Positions 34,671-44,249 of a stretch of DNA of 64,000 bases are shown here, piece after piece. The notes beneath the pieces were generated by a model. The model did not search any database. It was not told where the DNA came from and worked only from the letters and a program-made list of their open reading frames with translations. The stretch comes from Emticicia sp037153985 (lineage in GTDB: Bacteria > Bacteroidota > Bacteroidia > Cytophagales > Spirosomataceae). The first letter of the stretch is position 1. Each line of letters starts with the position of its first letter. The translations under genes were made by a program, and so were the position numbers. The stretch lies in contig NZ_JBBAYI010000015.1 in the NCBI RefSeq assembly GCF_037153985.1, positions 49,297-113,296 of the forward strand, in the 5' to 3' direction.

Positions 34671-36317
34671 TTAACCAATTTTTCTGCCTGTATTAATGAC
34701 ATTTACACCATTAAAACGAGTAGTTGAACTACCATGTGACACGGCACTTACCTGCGAAGGTTGCCCTTTGCCATCGAAGAATGAACCAAACGTGCGGTAA
34801 TCATCCTTGTCGCAAATCTGCGTACATGAGTTCCAGAACTCCTGTGTGTTTGACTGGTAAGCCACGTCGTCGAGCATTCCGGCTAGTTCACCGTTTTTGA
34901 TTTCATAAAATAGCTGCCCGCCAAATTGGAAGTTATAACGCTGCTGGTCAATAGAATAAGAACCACGGCCAATAATATAGATACCTTTCTCAACGCCTTT
35001 AATCATATCCATCACATTCAGTTTTTCTTTGCCCGGGCGAAGCGATACATTTGGCATACGCTGGAATTGCACAGAGTTCCAGTTATCGGCATAACAACAA
35101 CCGTGTGATTCTTTCTCTCCGAGAATATTTACTTGGTCTCGGATAGCCTGATAATTTACCAGAATACCATCTTTAATTAAATCCCATTCCTTGCAAGGTA
35201 CGCCTTCGTCGTCATAACCAACGGTACCTAAGGTATAAGGCTGGGTTTTGTCGGCTACGATATTTACCAGTTTGCTACCATAATTGAAGTTTTTCGACTT
35301 CCATTTATCAAGCGTGGCAAAGCTGGTTCCGGCGTAGTTGGCTTCATAGCCCAACACACGGTCAAGCTCGGTTGGGTGGCCTACCGACTCATGAATGGTT
35401 AAGCCCAGATGGTTAGGGTCAAGTACGAGGTCATATTTACCCGGTTGAACCGATTTCGCCGTGAGTTTTTCTTTGGCTTGTTTAGCTGCATTAATGGCAT
35501 CTTCTACCATATCGTAAGAGTTACGATACCCCACCAGCCCGTTTGGTCCGGCAATTTTTTCGCTTGCAAGGCCATCAAGATACTCATAACCCATACCCAT
35601 CGGTGAACTGATAGCATCACGGGTTTTGAATTTTCCGGCTTGTTTGTCAACGGCTGTAACCGTAAAATTAGGCCAGATACGGTGTACATCCTGATCGATA
35701 TAAGAGCCGTCAGAAGAAGCAAAATACTTTTGTTCGTTTACAAAAAACAGGTTTGAGGTTACAAAGCCTGCTCCGTTTTTCATGGCTTCGCTGTTGACTT
35801 TCATCAGCAAGTCGATTTTCTCCTGAACCGGAATTTCAAAGGCATTTTTCTTGATAGGTGTTTTCCAGCTTACTTCGCCTACGCCTTTCTGAGGAGCAAG
35901 CACTACTGGTTCGGTCTGAATTTTTGCATTGGCTTTAGCAATGGCCACGGCTGTTTCGGCACATTTGGCTATGCCTGCATTGCTTACGTCGCTGGTAGCA
36001 GAGAAGCCCCAAGTGCCATTGGCAATTACCCGAATACCCACCCCGTAAGACTCTGCATTGACAATGTTCTGCACTTTGTTTTCGCGGGTGAAAAGGAATT
36101 GTTGCAGATACCGCCCGATGCGTACGTCGGTGTAGGTTGCGCCTTTGGCTTTAGCTGCGTTTAGAGCTATGTCGGCCATTTTCTTTTTCATAGCGGCATC
36201 AGCCACGGGTTCGAGTAGTTGCTCAACTGGTACTATATTGCCCAAGACAGGTATCGACGAACCCATCATTGCCCCTAAGCCCATACCCGACAATTGGATA
36301 AAATCCCGTCTTTTCAT
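34671..36317 (-). CDS. tldD: TldD-like metalloprotease with Tat signal (copy 1)
   Basis: 548 residues, starting MKRRDFIQLSGMGLGAMMG (twin-arginine signal). Zinc motif HESVGHPTELDR near residue 314 and GCCYADNW near residue 410 are intact. It is a clear paralogue of the gene at 31416-33056, with long identical stretches such as GYEANYAGTSFATLDKWKS and NQEFWNSC-type segments. Two of the only four GATC sites in the chromosomal part of the window fall at the homologous place (DGSYIDQD) in these two paralogues. Confidence 0.88.
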   Translation of the reverse strand: MKRRDFIQLSGMGLGAMMGSSIPVLGNIVPVEQLLEPVADAAMKKKMADIALNAAKAKGATYTDVRIGRYLQQFLFTRENKVQNIVNAESYGVGIRVIANGTWGFSATSDVSNAGIAKCAETAVAIAKANAKIQTEPVVLAPQKGVGEVSWKTPIKKNAFEIPVQEKIDLLMKVNSEAMKNGAGFVTSNLFFVNEQKYFASSDGSYIDQDVHRIWPNFTVTAVDKQAGKFKTRDAISSPMGMGYEYLDGLASEKIAGPNGLVGYRNSYDMVEDAINAAKQAKEKLTAKSVQPGKYDLVLDPNHLGLTIHESVGHPTELDRVLGYEANYAGTSFATLDKWKSKNFNYGSKLVNIVADKTQPYTLGTVGYDDEGVPCKEWDLIKDGILVNYQAIRDQVNILGEKESHGCCYADNWNSVQFQRMPNVSLRPGKEKLNVMDMIKGVEKGIYIIGRGSYSIDQQRYNFQFGGQLFYEIKNGELAGMLDDVAYQSNTQEFWNSCTQICDKDDYRTFGSFFDGKGQPSQVSAVSHGSSTTRFNGVNVINTGRKIG

Positions 36318-36638
36318 AATTGGGTGAGTGATTGAAGTTTGAAAGATGAAATACTATTATTTGTAAAAATGAAAAAAAACTCCATACTAACCAATAATTC
36401 TGCTAAAATTCCCCCAATATGGGTGAACAAGCATACTTGATTGATATAAAGTCCTTTATCGTTAAGGTCGCATCTGAGTGAAATACTGGCTTGTTTCAGG
36501 CAGCCTGTACTTTGCACCTCTAAAAATAATGAAAAAATAATATACCCGTTCTTGGCTACGACAAAAGAATGTTTTTTTGCGACTTACCAAGACCAGCAAC
36601 ACTGTTGTATCGAAATCGGGGTGAGTGAAATTTATTTT

Positions 36639-36679
36639 TGCAACAATGTTGCATTTTTTGGGTAAAGATAATATCTTTG
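36639..36679 (+). promoter_or_regulatory. operator 3 with promoter of a small RNA
   Basis: Perfect palindrome TGCAACA-A-TGTTGCA (36639-36653). Its right arm supplies the -33 TTG (36649-36651), followed after 20 bp by TATCTTTG (36672-36679). Same geometry as the operators at 21314 and 44250. Confidence 0.7.
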
Positions 36680-36685
36680 CTAGTA

Positions 36686-36779
36686 TAAAACCAACAGGTA
36701 GGTTTTAATCAGTAGAGATACTGTTTATAGATGTTTTTTATGTAGAAATCCGGTGGTCGTCTGGCTGCCGGATTTTTTT
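36686..36779 (+). ncRNA. candidate small RNA under a Fur-type operator
   Basis: No coding frame of use lies between the promoter at 36679 and a textbook terminator. The expected ~94-nt RNA folds into three hairpins: TAAAACC/GGTTTTA (36686-36692 with 36701-36707), CAGTA/TACTG (36710-36714 with 36719-36723), and the terminator stem AAATCCGG/CCGGATTT (36746-36753 with 36768-36775) followed by seven T. Neither flanking gene runs in this direction, so the terminator is explained only by this transcript. Targets are unknown. Confidence 0.65.
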
Positions 36780-36791
36780 GTAGGGGAAGAT

Positions 36792-37717
36792 TCAGGCTAG
36801 TATATGCTCCAGCACTCCGTCTTTTAATAGTTTCAAATTTAATAAGTATACCGACTTATCGTAATATTCACGAAGAGGCTTTAAGGTTGAACTCCAGCCC
36901 ATACCGTCGGTAATCCAGATAAAATTAATTTTTTGTTCTGACCAGTAATGAAACATTTCTGCATACTCGGTGGCTGTGGCTTTTAATTTTGAGCCTCCGC
37001 TTCCATAGAAATTAACTTCGATAAAAAATAATTCATCTCCTTTTTTTATGACAAAATCAATGATTCTTGACGATTTGTCGATGATTATTTTTATTCCCCA
37101 TTTCTTGAAAATTTTATTGGCATTAGCTTGTGAGAGGTACTGAAGCCCTAATTTATCGCATACAGTTTTGATGTATACCTCTACAATGTTTTCCATCAAT
37201 AAACCGCCTCTATTTTTACGCCCGTTACTATCAAGCCCTACTTCAACCCCCATTACATAATCGACAAGGTTTTTAATTTTTCTATCTTTTAAAAGGCTGG
37301 CAATACCCGAATGATGCAAAAATTCTATCAGGTCATCAATCTGCGAATCGCTGAGGCTTTGATTGGTGAAACTATATTTTTTATAGAGAAACGCTATTTT
37401 TTATAGAGAAACGCTGAAGTATCAATGAGTACATCAATTGAAGCATCTCTGAGCGCAATAAGTGAAGGAAAACAAGTAATAATTTCAGGATACCTATGTA
37501 GTAATTCGCGAGCTTTGTTATCAAAATCGTCTTCTCCGATTAAAGAGTTAAGCATATTAAGCTGTAATTTTATAGGCTCTACATGATGAAATACTTTTTG
37601 CCAATTAACAAAATATTCCCACGTGGTTATTTTATCCGTAAACGATTGCACAATGAAATTAAATAATTCATCTTCGTTATTGGTCTTAGTCAGGCTATAA
37701 AGCAGGCTTCTGGGCAT
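36792..37717 (-). pseudogene. DpnII/MboI-type restriction endonuclease, split by a 20-bp duplication
   Basis: Two frames, 37717-37394 (N-terminal ~107 residues, ending TSAFLYKK-stop) and 37319-36792 (C-terminal ~175 residues), together make one DpnII-like protein. The C-terminal half carries the fold core around IIDFVIKKGDELFFIEVNFYGSGG (Asp...Glu-Val-Asn, a PD-(D/E)xK-like site) and RKNRGGLLMENIVE. A perfect 20-bp tandem repeat at the break shifts the frame. Deleting one copy restores about 301 codons without a stop, close to the family's usual length. It follows the methyltransferase with a 23-bp overlap. It should recognise GATC. Confidence 0.85.
37375..37414. repeat. 20-bp perfect tandem duplication inside the restriction gene
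   Basis: Units 37375-37394 and 37395-37414 are identical (TATTTTTTATAGAGAAACGC on the plus strand). Since 20 is not a multiple of three, the extra unit causes the frameshift and premature TAG. It looks like a slipped-strand event and may be reversible. Confidence 0.95.
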
Positions 37718-38627
37718 AATTATAAATTAGTAGTTCGGCTATTTCTCCTCTTTTACTTGGGTCTGAATTAATGCTGCGTTTGGCTTTTACTCTGTCAACC
37801 TGTATTGATTCGTCGGCGTATAAATCATCAAAAAAATTATCGTCTGGATTAGTATTTCTAGGGTCTGAGTTACTTAAAAGCCATTGATAGTTTTTTGAAG
37901 ATAATACATCACAAAATTGTTTTAATCTTGTTTGTTCTTTGTCATCGAAAACATCCGTTGTATAAGAATTAAAAGATGATGTATTGTTAAGGGGCCGGTA
38001 CGGTGGGTCGAAATAAAAAAAAGAATCAGTTCCGGCGTAGTTTAAAGTTACTTCAAAATCGGCATTGAGAATGGTTACTCTTTGAAGCAAATGGCTGTCG
38101 GCCATAATTGTTTCAGGATCACAGATTCTGGGTTTTTCATACCTGCCAAAAGGCACATTGAATAGATTTTTACTATTTACTCTGTAAAGACCGTTAAAAC
38201 AGGTTCTGTTCAAGAAAATAAGAAGCACTGTGTGGCTGAGTGTATCGGCGTTTCTGAGGTTAAAAATTTCACGTTTTTCCAGAAAGAAATTTTTGCGTTC
38301 TTCTTCTGAGATTAGCTTGTAATATTTTGTTTGTAATTCCTGAAGTGCTCGAATAAGAGCAAGTGGTTGCTCTTTTATGGTAGTATAAGCCTGTGTGAGG
38401 TCATGATTGATATCACTTATAACAGCTTTACGAATACTTGGGTATTTCTGTAAAATCCAGAATAACACAGCCCCACTCCCAATGAATGGTTCTATGTAGG
38501 TCAGTTCTCTTCTTTGTTTCAGGTCATGGGGTAATCGTTTTTCGATAGCAGGTATTAACTGCCCTTTACCTCCTGCCCATTTCAAGAAGGGTTTTGCCTG
38601 TAGTACTTCTGGAAATAAAACATTCAT
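37695..38627 (-). CDS. dam: D12-class adenine-N6 DNA methyltransferase (Dam/M.DpnII type)
   Basis: About 310 residues from ATG 38627, chosen over 38660 because MNVLFPEVLQAKPFLKWAGGKGQL fits the family start. Motif I FLKWAGGKGQL (SAM binding), the FIGSGAVLFWIL segment, NRTCFNGLYRVN, and catalytic motif IV YFDPPYRPL are complete. Members methylate the A of GATC. It is intact while its cognate endonuclease is broken, which leaves the host methylated but without restriction. Lower GC than the neighbours and its position between tldD and gcvP suggest acquisition as a unit. Confidence 0.9.
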   Translation of the reverse strand: MNVLFPEVLQAKPFLKWAGGKGQLIPAIEKRLPHDLKQRRELTYIEPFIGSGAVLFWILQKYPSIRKAVISDINHDLTQAYTTIKEQPLALIRALQELQTKYYKLISEEERKNFFLEKREIFNLRNADTLSHTVLLIFLNRTCFNGLYRVNSKNLFNVPFGRYEKPRICDPETIMADSHLLQRVTILNADFEVTLNYAGTDSFFYFDPPYRPLNNTSSFNSYTTDVFDDKEQTRLKQFCDVLSSKNYQWLLSNSDPRNTNPDDNFFDDLYADESIQVDRVKAKRSINSDPSKRGEIAELLIYNYAQKPAL

Positions 38628-38764
38628 ATAATAAATTATTCTGGATATTGCTTTAAGCAAAATAAGGATTTATTGGCTGAAATAGCAAATTAAGAAGCAG
38701 ATTGCTTTTACAAAGCAATAGGAGATAAGGCTACTGGTTAGTGAGACCATACCCCCTCAAAAAA

Positions 38765-38795
38765 CAAATCGGTACCGTTTTAAAGTACCGATTTG
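38765..38795 (-). terminator. terminator after gcvP
   Basis: 11-bp stem CAAATCGGTAC (38765-38775) with GTACCGATTTG (38785-38795), followed on the minus strand by a run of T. Confidence 0.85.
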
Positions 38796-38825
38796 AATTC
38801 AAGTATTATACTGACTGATAAATGC

Positions 38826-41699
38826 TTAGCCTTCGTAAGATTCTGTTGGTGGGCAGGCACATACCAGATTTCTGTCGCCATAGGCCGAATCAACACGGCT
38901 AACACTTGCCCAAAACTTGTTGGCTTTAACATAAGGTAACGGAAACGCCGCCTGTTCTCTGTTGTAAGGTCTGTCCCAGTTGGTGTTCATCACAACTGCT
39001 GCTGTATGAGGGGCGTGTTTCAGTACGTTGCTAGCTTTGTCGGCTTTACCTGTTTCTATTTCGCTGATTTCTTCACGAATACTAAGTAGTGCATCGCAGA
39101 AACGGTCAAGTTCAGCTTTTGATTCTGACTCCGTTGGCTCAATCATGAGGGTTCCGGCTACCGGAAACGACAACGTAGGCGCATGGAAGTTGTAATCCAT
39201 TAAGCGTTTGGCTACGTCTTCGGCTTCGATACCTGCCGATGCTTTGAACGGACGTAAATCGACAATCATCTCATGGGCGCAACGACCATTGCTACCTGTA
39301 TACAAAATCTGGTAGCTGTCTTGCAGGCGTGCTTTAATATAATTGGCATTCAGGATGGCGTGTTTAGTGGCATTGGTTAAGCCTGTGGCTCCCATCATGG
39401 CAATATATGCGTAAGAGATAGTCAGGATACTGGCACTGCCATAAGGAGCCGCCGAAATAGCGTGTACACCTTCATAACCTGCAACTGCTACTACCTTGTG
39501 GTTAGGCAGGAACGGCACCAGATGCTGTGCTACGCCGATTGGTCCCATACCCGGGCCACCACCACCATGTGGAATACAGAACGTTTTGTGGAGGTTCAGA
39601 TGGCACACGTCGGCTCCGATACTTGCAGGAGACGTTAAGCCTACCTGTGCATTCATATTGGCACCATCCATATAAACCTGACCGCCATTCTGGTGAATAA
39701 TTTCACAGATTTCTTTGATAGATTCTTCAAAAACGCCGTGTGTTGATGGGTACGTAACCATTAAGCACGCCAGATTTGAGGCATATTGCTCGGCTTTAGC
39801 CTTTAGGTCATCAACATCGATATTGCCTCTGTCGTCACATTTAGTTACTACTACCTGCATACCTGCCATCACGGCTGATGCTGGGTTAGTTCCGTGTGCC
39901 GACGATGGAATGAGGGCTATATTGCGGTGACCTTCTTCGCGGCTTTCGTGGTATGCCCTGATAACCATCAGGCCGGCATATTCGCCTTGTGCGCCTGAGT
40001 TAGGTTGCAGCGACATCCGCGCGAAGCCTGTAATGGCACAAAGCCAGTCGTTTAGTTCTTCAAATAATTGCTGATACCCCTGTGCCTGTTCTTGTGGAGC
40101 AAACGGGTGAATTTTGCCAAACTCAGGCCATGTAACCGGAATCATCTCGGCCGTGGCGTTGAGTTTCATGGTACAGCTTCCAAGCGAAATCATTGAGTGT
40201 ACCAGAGATAAATCTTTGTTCTCAAGTGATTTCAGGTAACGTAGCATTTCATGCTCGGTATGGTAGCTGCTAAAAACCGGATGCGTCATGTAAGCCGATG
40301 TACGGTTCAGACGTGGCGCAAAAACAATGTCTATTTCCGATTTTAGGCTGATTTTTATTGTTTTGCCGCTGGCTTCTGCAAAAATATAAAGTAGTTGTTC
40401 TACATCGGCAAGGGTTTTGGTTTCGTCGAACGAAATACTTACGTTGCCTTGGTCGAGGTATCTGAAGTTTACGCCTTCCCGTTCGGCAATAGCACGAAGG
40501 TTTGCGCTGTCTTCGGTATGAAGTGTAACGGTATCGAAATAATTACGGGTAAGCAACTGATAGTCAAGTCCTTGAACCGACTCGGCAAAGATTTTGGTTA
40601 GTCCGTGTACTTTAGCTGCTATATTTTTTAAGCCTTCTGGCCCATGATAAATGCCGTAAGCGGCTGCCATAACCGACAACAACACCTGTGCTGTACAGAT
40701 ATTTGAAGTGGCTTTTTCGCGGCGGATGTGCTGCTCGCGGGTTTGTAGAGCCATACGTAATGCCGGATTCCCCTGTGCATCAACAGATAAACCAATGATA
40801 CGCCCGGGTATATGGCGTTTGAATGCTTCTTTGGTAGCAAAGAAAGCAGCATGAGGCCCACCATAGCCCATCGGAACACCCATGCGTTGTGCCGAACCTA
40901 CTACAACATCGGCTCCCATTTCGCCCGGAGGGGTCAGTAAGGTAAGCGAGAGGAGGTCGGCGGCTACGGCTACCGAAACATTAAGCTCGTGTGCCGAAGC
41001 AATAAGGTCTGTATAATCATACACTTCGCCATTGGTAGCAGGGTATTGCAGCAATACAGCGTATATATCTTCCTGTGTCAGGTCAAAGGTTTCGTGGTTG
41101 CCTACCACTACTGTAATGCCTAGTGGTTTGGCACGGCCAAGCACTACATCGATAGTTTGCGGATGGCAAAGCTCCGAAATGAAAAAAGTATTGGCGTTTT
41201 TCTTGGCCGCGGGGCGCAGGCTGTGTAGCATGGTCATGGCTTCGGCAGCGGCGGTGGCTTCGTCGAGCAACGAGGCATTGGCAATTTCCATACCCGTAAG
41301 GTCGATAACCATCGTCTGGAAGTTTAACAACATTTCAAGTCGCCCTTGTGCAATCTCGGCCTGATACGGCGTGTAAGCCGTGTACCAAGCTGGGTTTTCA
41401 AGAATATTTCTTAAAATAACGTTAGGCACGATGGTGTCATAATACCCTGTGCCGATATATGACTTGAAGATTTTATTCTTTTGTGCCAGCGCTTTGAAAT
41501 CGGCCAGAAATTCGGCTTCTGACTTGGCAGGCGGTAAGTTTAAGGGTGCTTGCAGACGTATCTGCGATGGAACAGTTTCATTGATGAGTGTTTCAAGCGA
41601 ATCAGCACCGATGGTTTTCAACATGGCCTGAAGGTCTTTTTCGCTTTTGCCTTGGTGACGGCTTTCAAAGGATTCTTGAGTATTGAGATTGATTTTCAT
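38826..41699 (-). CDS. gcvP: glycine dehydrogenase (decarboxylating), P-protein
   Basis: 957 residues, the fused full-length P-protein of the glycine cleavage system, which decarboxylates glycine and passes the aminomethyl group to the lipoyl H-protein. The N-terminal (inactive) half contains YTPYQAEIAQGRLE and the C-terminal half the PLP lysine in HLNLHKTFCIPHGGGGPGMGP near residue 700. Both halves are intact with no frameshift. gcvT and gcvH are not in the window. Start ATG 41699 has no Shine-Dalgarno. Confidence 0.97.
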   Translation of the reverse strand: MKINLNTQESFESRHQGKSEKDLQAMLKTIGADSLETLINETVPSQIRLQAPLNLPPAKSEAEFLADFKALAQKNKIFKSYIGTGYYDTIVPNVILRNILENPAWYTAYTPYQAEIAQGRLEMLLNFQTMVIDLTGMEIANASLLDEATAAAEAMTMLHSLRPAAKKNANTFFISELCHPQTIDVVLGRAKPLGITVVVGNHETFDLTQEDIYAVLLQYPATNGEVYDYTDLIASAHELNVSVAVAADLLSLTLLTPPGEMGADVVVGSAQRMGVPMGYGGPHAAFFATKEAFKRHIPGRIIGLSVDAQGNPALRMALQTREQHIRREKATSNICTAQVLLSVMAAAYGIYHGPEGLKNIAAKVHGLTKIFAESVQGLDYQLLTRNYFDTVTLHTEDSANLRAIAEREGVNFRYLDQGNVSISFDETKTLADVEQLLYIFAEASGKTIKISLKSEIDIVFAPRLNRTSAYMTHPVFSSYHTEHEMLRYLKSLENKDLSLVHSMISLGSCTMKLNATAEMIPVTWPEFGKIHPFAPQEQAQGYQQLFEELNDWLCAITGFARMSLQPNSGAQGEYAGLMVIRAYHESREEGHRNIALIPSSAHGTNPASAVMAGMQVVVTKCDDRGNIDVDDLKAKAEQYASNLACLMVTYPSTHGVFEESIKEICEIIHQNGGQVYMDGANMNAQVGLTSPASIGADVCHLNLHKTFCIPHGGGGPGMGPIGVAQHLVPFLPNHKVVAVAGYEGVHAISAAPYGSASILTISYAYIAMMGATGLTNATKHAILNANYIKARLQDSYQILYTGSNGRCAHEMIVDLRPFKASAGIEAEDVAKRLMDYNFHAPTLSFPVAGTLMIEPTESESKAELDRFCDALLSIREEISEIETGKADKASNVLKHAPHTAAVVMNTNWDRPYNREQAAFPLPYVKANKFWASVSRVDSAYGDRNLVCACPPTESYEG

Positions 41700-41980
41700 C
41701 GGGATTTGAGATGAGTGATTAAACTACCCCGCCACGGCGGAGAATGAACATTTCTCTGATAGAACAATATTCCAAGAGTGATTCATTCAAAATTGTTCTG
41801 CAAATATAACAAATTTAAAAATCAGTTGTTAAGACAATCTATTATAAACACAGATAAATTTTATCGTAATGAAATCTTTAATAGTTGGTTTAACCTTTAG
41901 CTATTAGCTTTTTAGATAAAATATCTAGTAAATTGCTAGACTTCTAGATAAAACCCCATCTCATGTATGCTGTCTTTGTG

Positions 41981-42835
41981 TTACTGCATTAGCTTCCTGA
42001 CAAATGTGTTGTTCTGTAAATAGCTTTCATACATGCTTTTGCCTTCAGGTACTGCGCCCTCAATCTGGATATTGCCCGTATAACCTATTTCATCGATACA
42101 ACGCCTTATCCGTGCGAAATCGACTTTACCTTGCCCTAATAAAAAACCGTTTTCCTTGAAATGAAACTCACATATCTGATTCTGTTTGCCCAGCCACACA
42201 ATCTCCTGATAAATATCATAACCCATTTTTTCGGAGTTAGCTACATCATAATAACACTTTACGGCCTTTGAACCTACGGCTTCGATGATACGCAGATGCT
42301 CGGCTGCACTCAACCATGACTCTATGCCTAGTATTACGCCTAGTTTTTCGGCTTTTGGAGCTACTTCTTTTAGTTTCCTGATAACTACGGCCTGCCCCTG
42401 TGGGTCGTTTTTTAAATCGTTATTGTAGAAGAAAGCCAGCAGTACTACCCGTATGCCCAGTGCGTGGGCAACGTCGATGCTGTCTGATACCCATTGGTCG
42501 GTGCGGTCGTCTGATTTATAAGGTATGTTGTTTAGTTCGCCAATACCTAACCCCGTGAAACCCACCTGAAAAATATCGGCCAGAGCTTTGTAGGCTTGTT
42601 GCACTTCTGGCTGGCGCAGGTGCATATTGTTTTCTACCGACCCCAGACTTAGCTGAACACCATCAAGCCCGATTCGTTTGGCCATTTCCATTGCTCCGAG
42701 GTTTCCGGTGTTGTTAATCGACCAGTCGCAGGCTCCGATACGGAAAGGTCCGCCTGTAAATGCAGAGGCTTGGTGCCAGAAGAACGAAGATAGCACCCCT
42801 CCACCAATTTGTTTAATGAGTTTCCGGCGATTCAT
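41981..42835 (-). CDS. sugar phosphate isomerase/epimerase-like TIM barrel, Tat-exported
   Basis: 284 residues. The N-terminus MNRRKLIKQIGGGVLSSFFWHQASA looks like a twin-arginine signal. The mature part is an AP-endonuclease-2/xylose-isomerase-like barrel: ACDWSINNTGN, GLDGVQLSL, LAFFYNNDLKND, LGVILGIESWLS (conserved Glu), CYYDVANSEKMGYD and EFHFKENGFLLGQGKVDF. Metal ligands are plausible (Glu, Asp, His, Glu). Substrate unknown. Second gene after the similar one at 42958, with a hairpin between them. Confidence 0.8.
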   Translation of the reverse strand: MNRRKLIKQIGGGVLSSFFWHQASAFTGGPFRIGACDWSINNTGNLGAMEMAKRIGLDGVQLSLGSVENNMHLRQPEVQQAYKALADIFQVGFTGLGIGELNNIPYKSDDRTDQWVSDSIDVAHALGIRVVLLAFFYNNDLKNDPQGQAVVIRKLKEVAPKAEKLGVILGIESWLSAAEHLRIIEAVGSKAVKCYYDVANSEKMGYDIYQEIVWLGKQNQICEFHFKENGFLLGQGKVDFARIRRCIDEIGYTGNIQIEGAVPEGKSMYESYLQNNTFVRKLMQ

Positions 42836-42862
42836 AGAAAGATTGAAGAAGTATTTTTCTGA

Positions 42863-42920
42863 AAAACCCTACCTTTCGCCTACGCTTTACGATGTTACGC
42901 AGACGAAAAGTAGGGCTTTT
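42863..42920. terminator. hairpin between the two isomerase-like genes
   Basis: Imperfect stem: AAAACCCTAC...CTTTCG near 42863-42877 pairs with CGAAAAGTAGGGCTTTT (42904-42920), with an inner stem-loop. It may attenuate transcription into the second gene. Confidence 0.5.
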
Positions 42921-42957
42921 ACCAACTTGCCCTTGAGTAGGGCAGAGGCGGAGTTTA

Positions 42958-43863
42958 TTATTTATAACCCCATTTGTTAAGTATCTGGATATCCTCTTTG
43001 ATGGTATCGATTGGAGCTTTGCCCTGATACGATTCTTGCTCTACAATAAAATGTGTAGTACCGCCCATTTTACGGCCGAGGTCAAGCACTTCCTTAACAC
43101 CAATAATACCGGTGCCAAGAATGGTACTTTCGTATTTTTCGTTACCACCAGCTACGGCAATTTCATCTTTTACGTGCATCGACTCGAAACGACCCGGATA
43201 CTGTTTCAATAACTCAACGGCTCTTCCGCCACCACCATACATATTACCTATGTCTAGTTGTTGAATAACCAGTTTAGGGTCAGTATTTTGCAGAATAATG
43301 TCATAAACTTTTACACTGCTAAGTTTCAGGCTAAACTCGAAATCGTGGTTATGGTAGCCAAATTTCATGCCCGATTTCTGACATAGTTCACCCGATTTAT
43401 TGAATACTTCCATGAAGCGTTTCAGGCTGTCAAGGTCTTTACGCAGACTTACATCGAGCCACGGACTGATAACATATTTCTGCCCGCAAATAGCAGCATC
43501 TTCAACGGTTTGTTTCCAGAGGTCGGTAAACTCTCCTTTAGCTTCATCCCAATGTTGTTTGCCCATTACGGTGTGGCCACTAGGCATTTTCAGGCCGAGG
43601 TCGTCAAGTATTTTCTTGAACTCAGTAGCCGAATACCCATAAAACTTGCGGTTAATGTAATTGGCGTGTTCTACGTTTTTGTAGCCCATTTCGGCTACTT
43701 TTTTCAAGGTTCCGAGGGGGTCTTTCTTCATGTCTTCACGTACTGAGTAAAGCTGAACCCCTACGATTTCTCCTTTCTTTTTGCTGGCAAATAAATCGCT
43801 CGACAGAGCCGTAGTAGCAGCAAGTGCCATGGCTCCCTTTTGCAAGAAGTCTCTTCGTTTCAT
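42958..43863 (-). CDS. sugar phosphate isomerase/epimerase-like TIM barrel, Tat-exported
   Basis: 301 residues with a good Tat signal MKRRDFLQKGAMALAATTALSSDLFA. The barrel shows VGVQLYSVREDMKKDPLGTL, GYKNVEHANY, GMKFGYHNHDFEF (conserved His and Glu area), VIQQLDIGNMYGGG, FESMHVKDE and IVEQESYQG. Such exported barrels are common in Bacteroidota near sugar-use genes and are thought to act on 3-keto-sugars or related compounds (family knowledge, not specific). Precedes its paralogue in a two-gene unit. Confidence 0.85.
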   Translation of the reverse strand: MKRRDFLQKGAMALAATTALSSDLFASKKKGEIVGVQLYSVREDMKKDPLGTLKKVAEMGYKNVEHANYINRKFYGYSATEFKKILDDLGLKMPSGHTVMGKQHWDEAKGEFTDLWKQTVEDAAICGQKYVISPWLDVSLRKDLDSLKRFMEVFNKSGELCQKSGMKFGYHNHDFEFSLKLSSVKVYDIILQNTDPKLVIQQLDIGNMYGGGGRAVELLKQYPGRFESMHVKDEIAVAGGNEKYESTILGTGIIGVKEVLDLGRKMGGTTHFIVEQESYQGKAPIDTIKEDIQILNKWGYK

Positions 43864-44249
43864 AAGTTACTGATAGGTTTTTTTATAGATGCCGGTTATT
43901 AGCCCTCCGGCTGGTTGAATTTCTAAAATTACGACATTGTGTAGGATATGCTAGCAAAAACAGAAAAAATTTTTGCAACCCTGCCAACAAGTCTGTTTTC
44001 TATATGTGTACGGCAAGCCGCAAGTTATATTTTATAAGTATTGTAAAGAAGGCTGGTGGGTGCGAATGGTAATTGGCTTGATATGTAAAGAGAATAGGGT
44101 TTGATTAACTCAAGAAATCAGGTGATAGGCTTGTTGGGTAAACCAAATATGTTTCATTCATTATTTGTGGGTATTGCAGTTTCTGATGTTATATCTTTTT
44201 TCTTGGCAAAAGTAGGTCTCACTATGCTTGAATTATTTTATTTAATTTA
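43864..44249. other. intergenic stretch before the TrxB-like gene
   Basis: No convincing gene. A frame from 44101 overlaps the operator and promoter of the next gene and shows no conserved pattern. The rest is AT-rich leader DNA between divergent genes. Confidence 0.5.
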
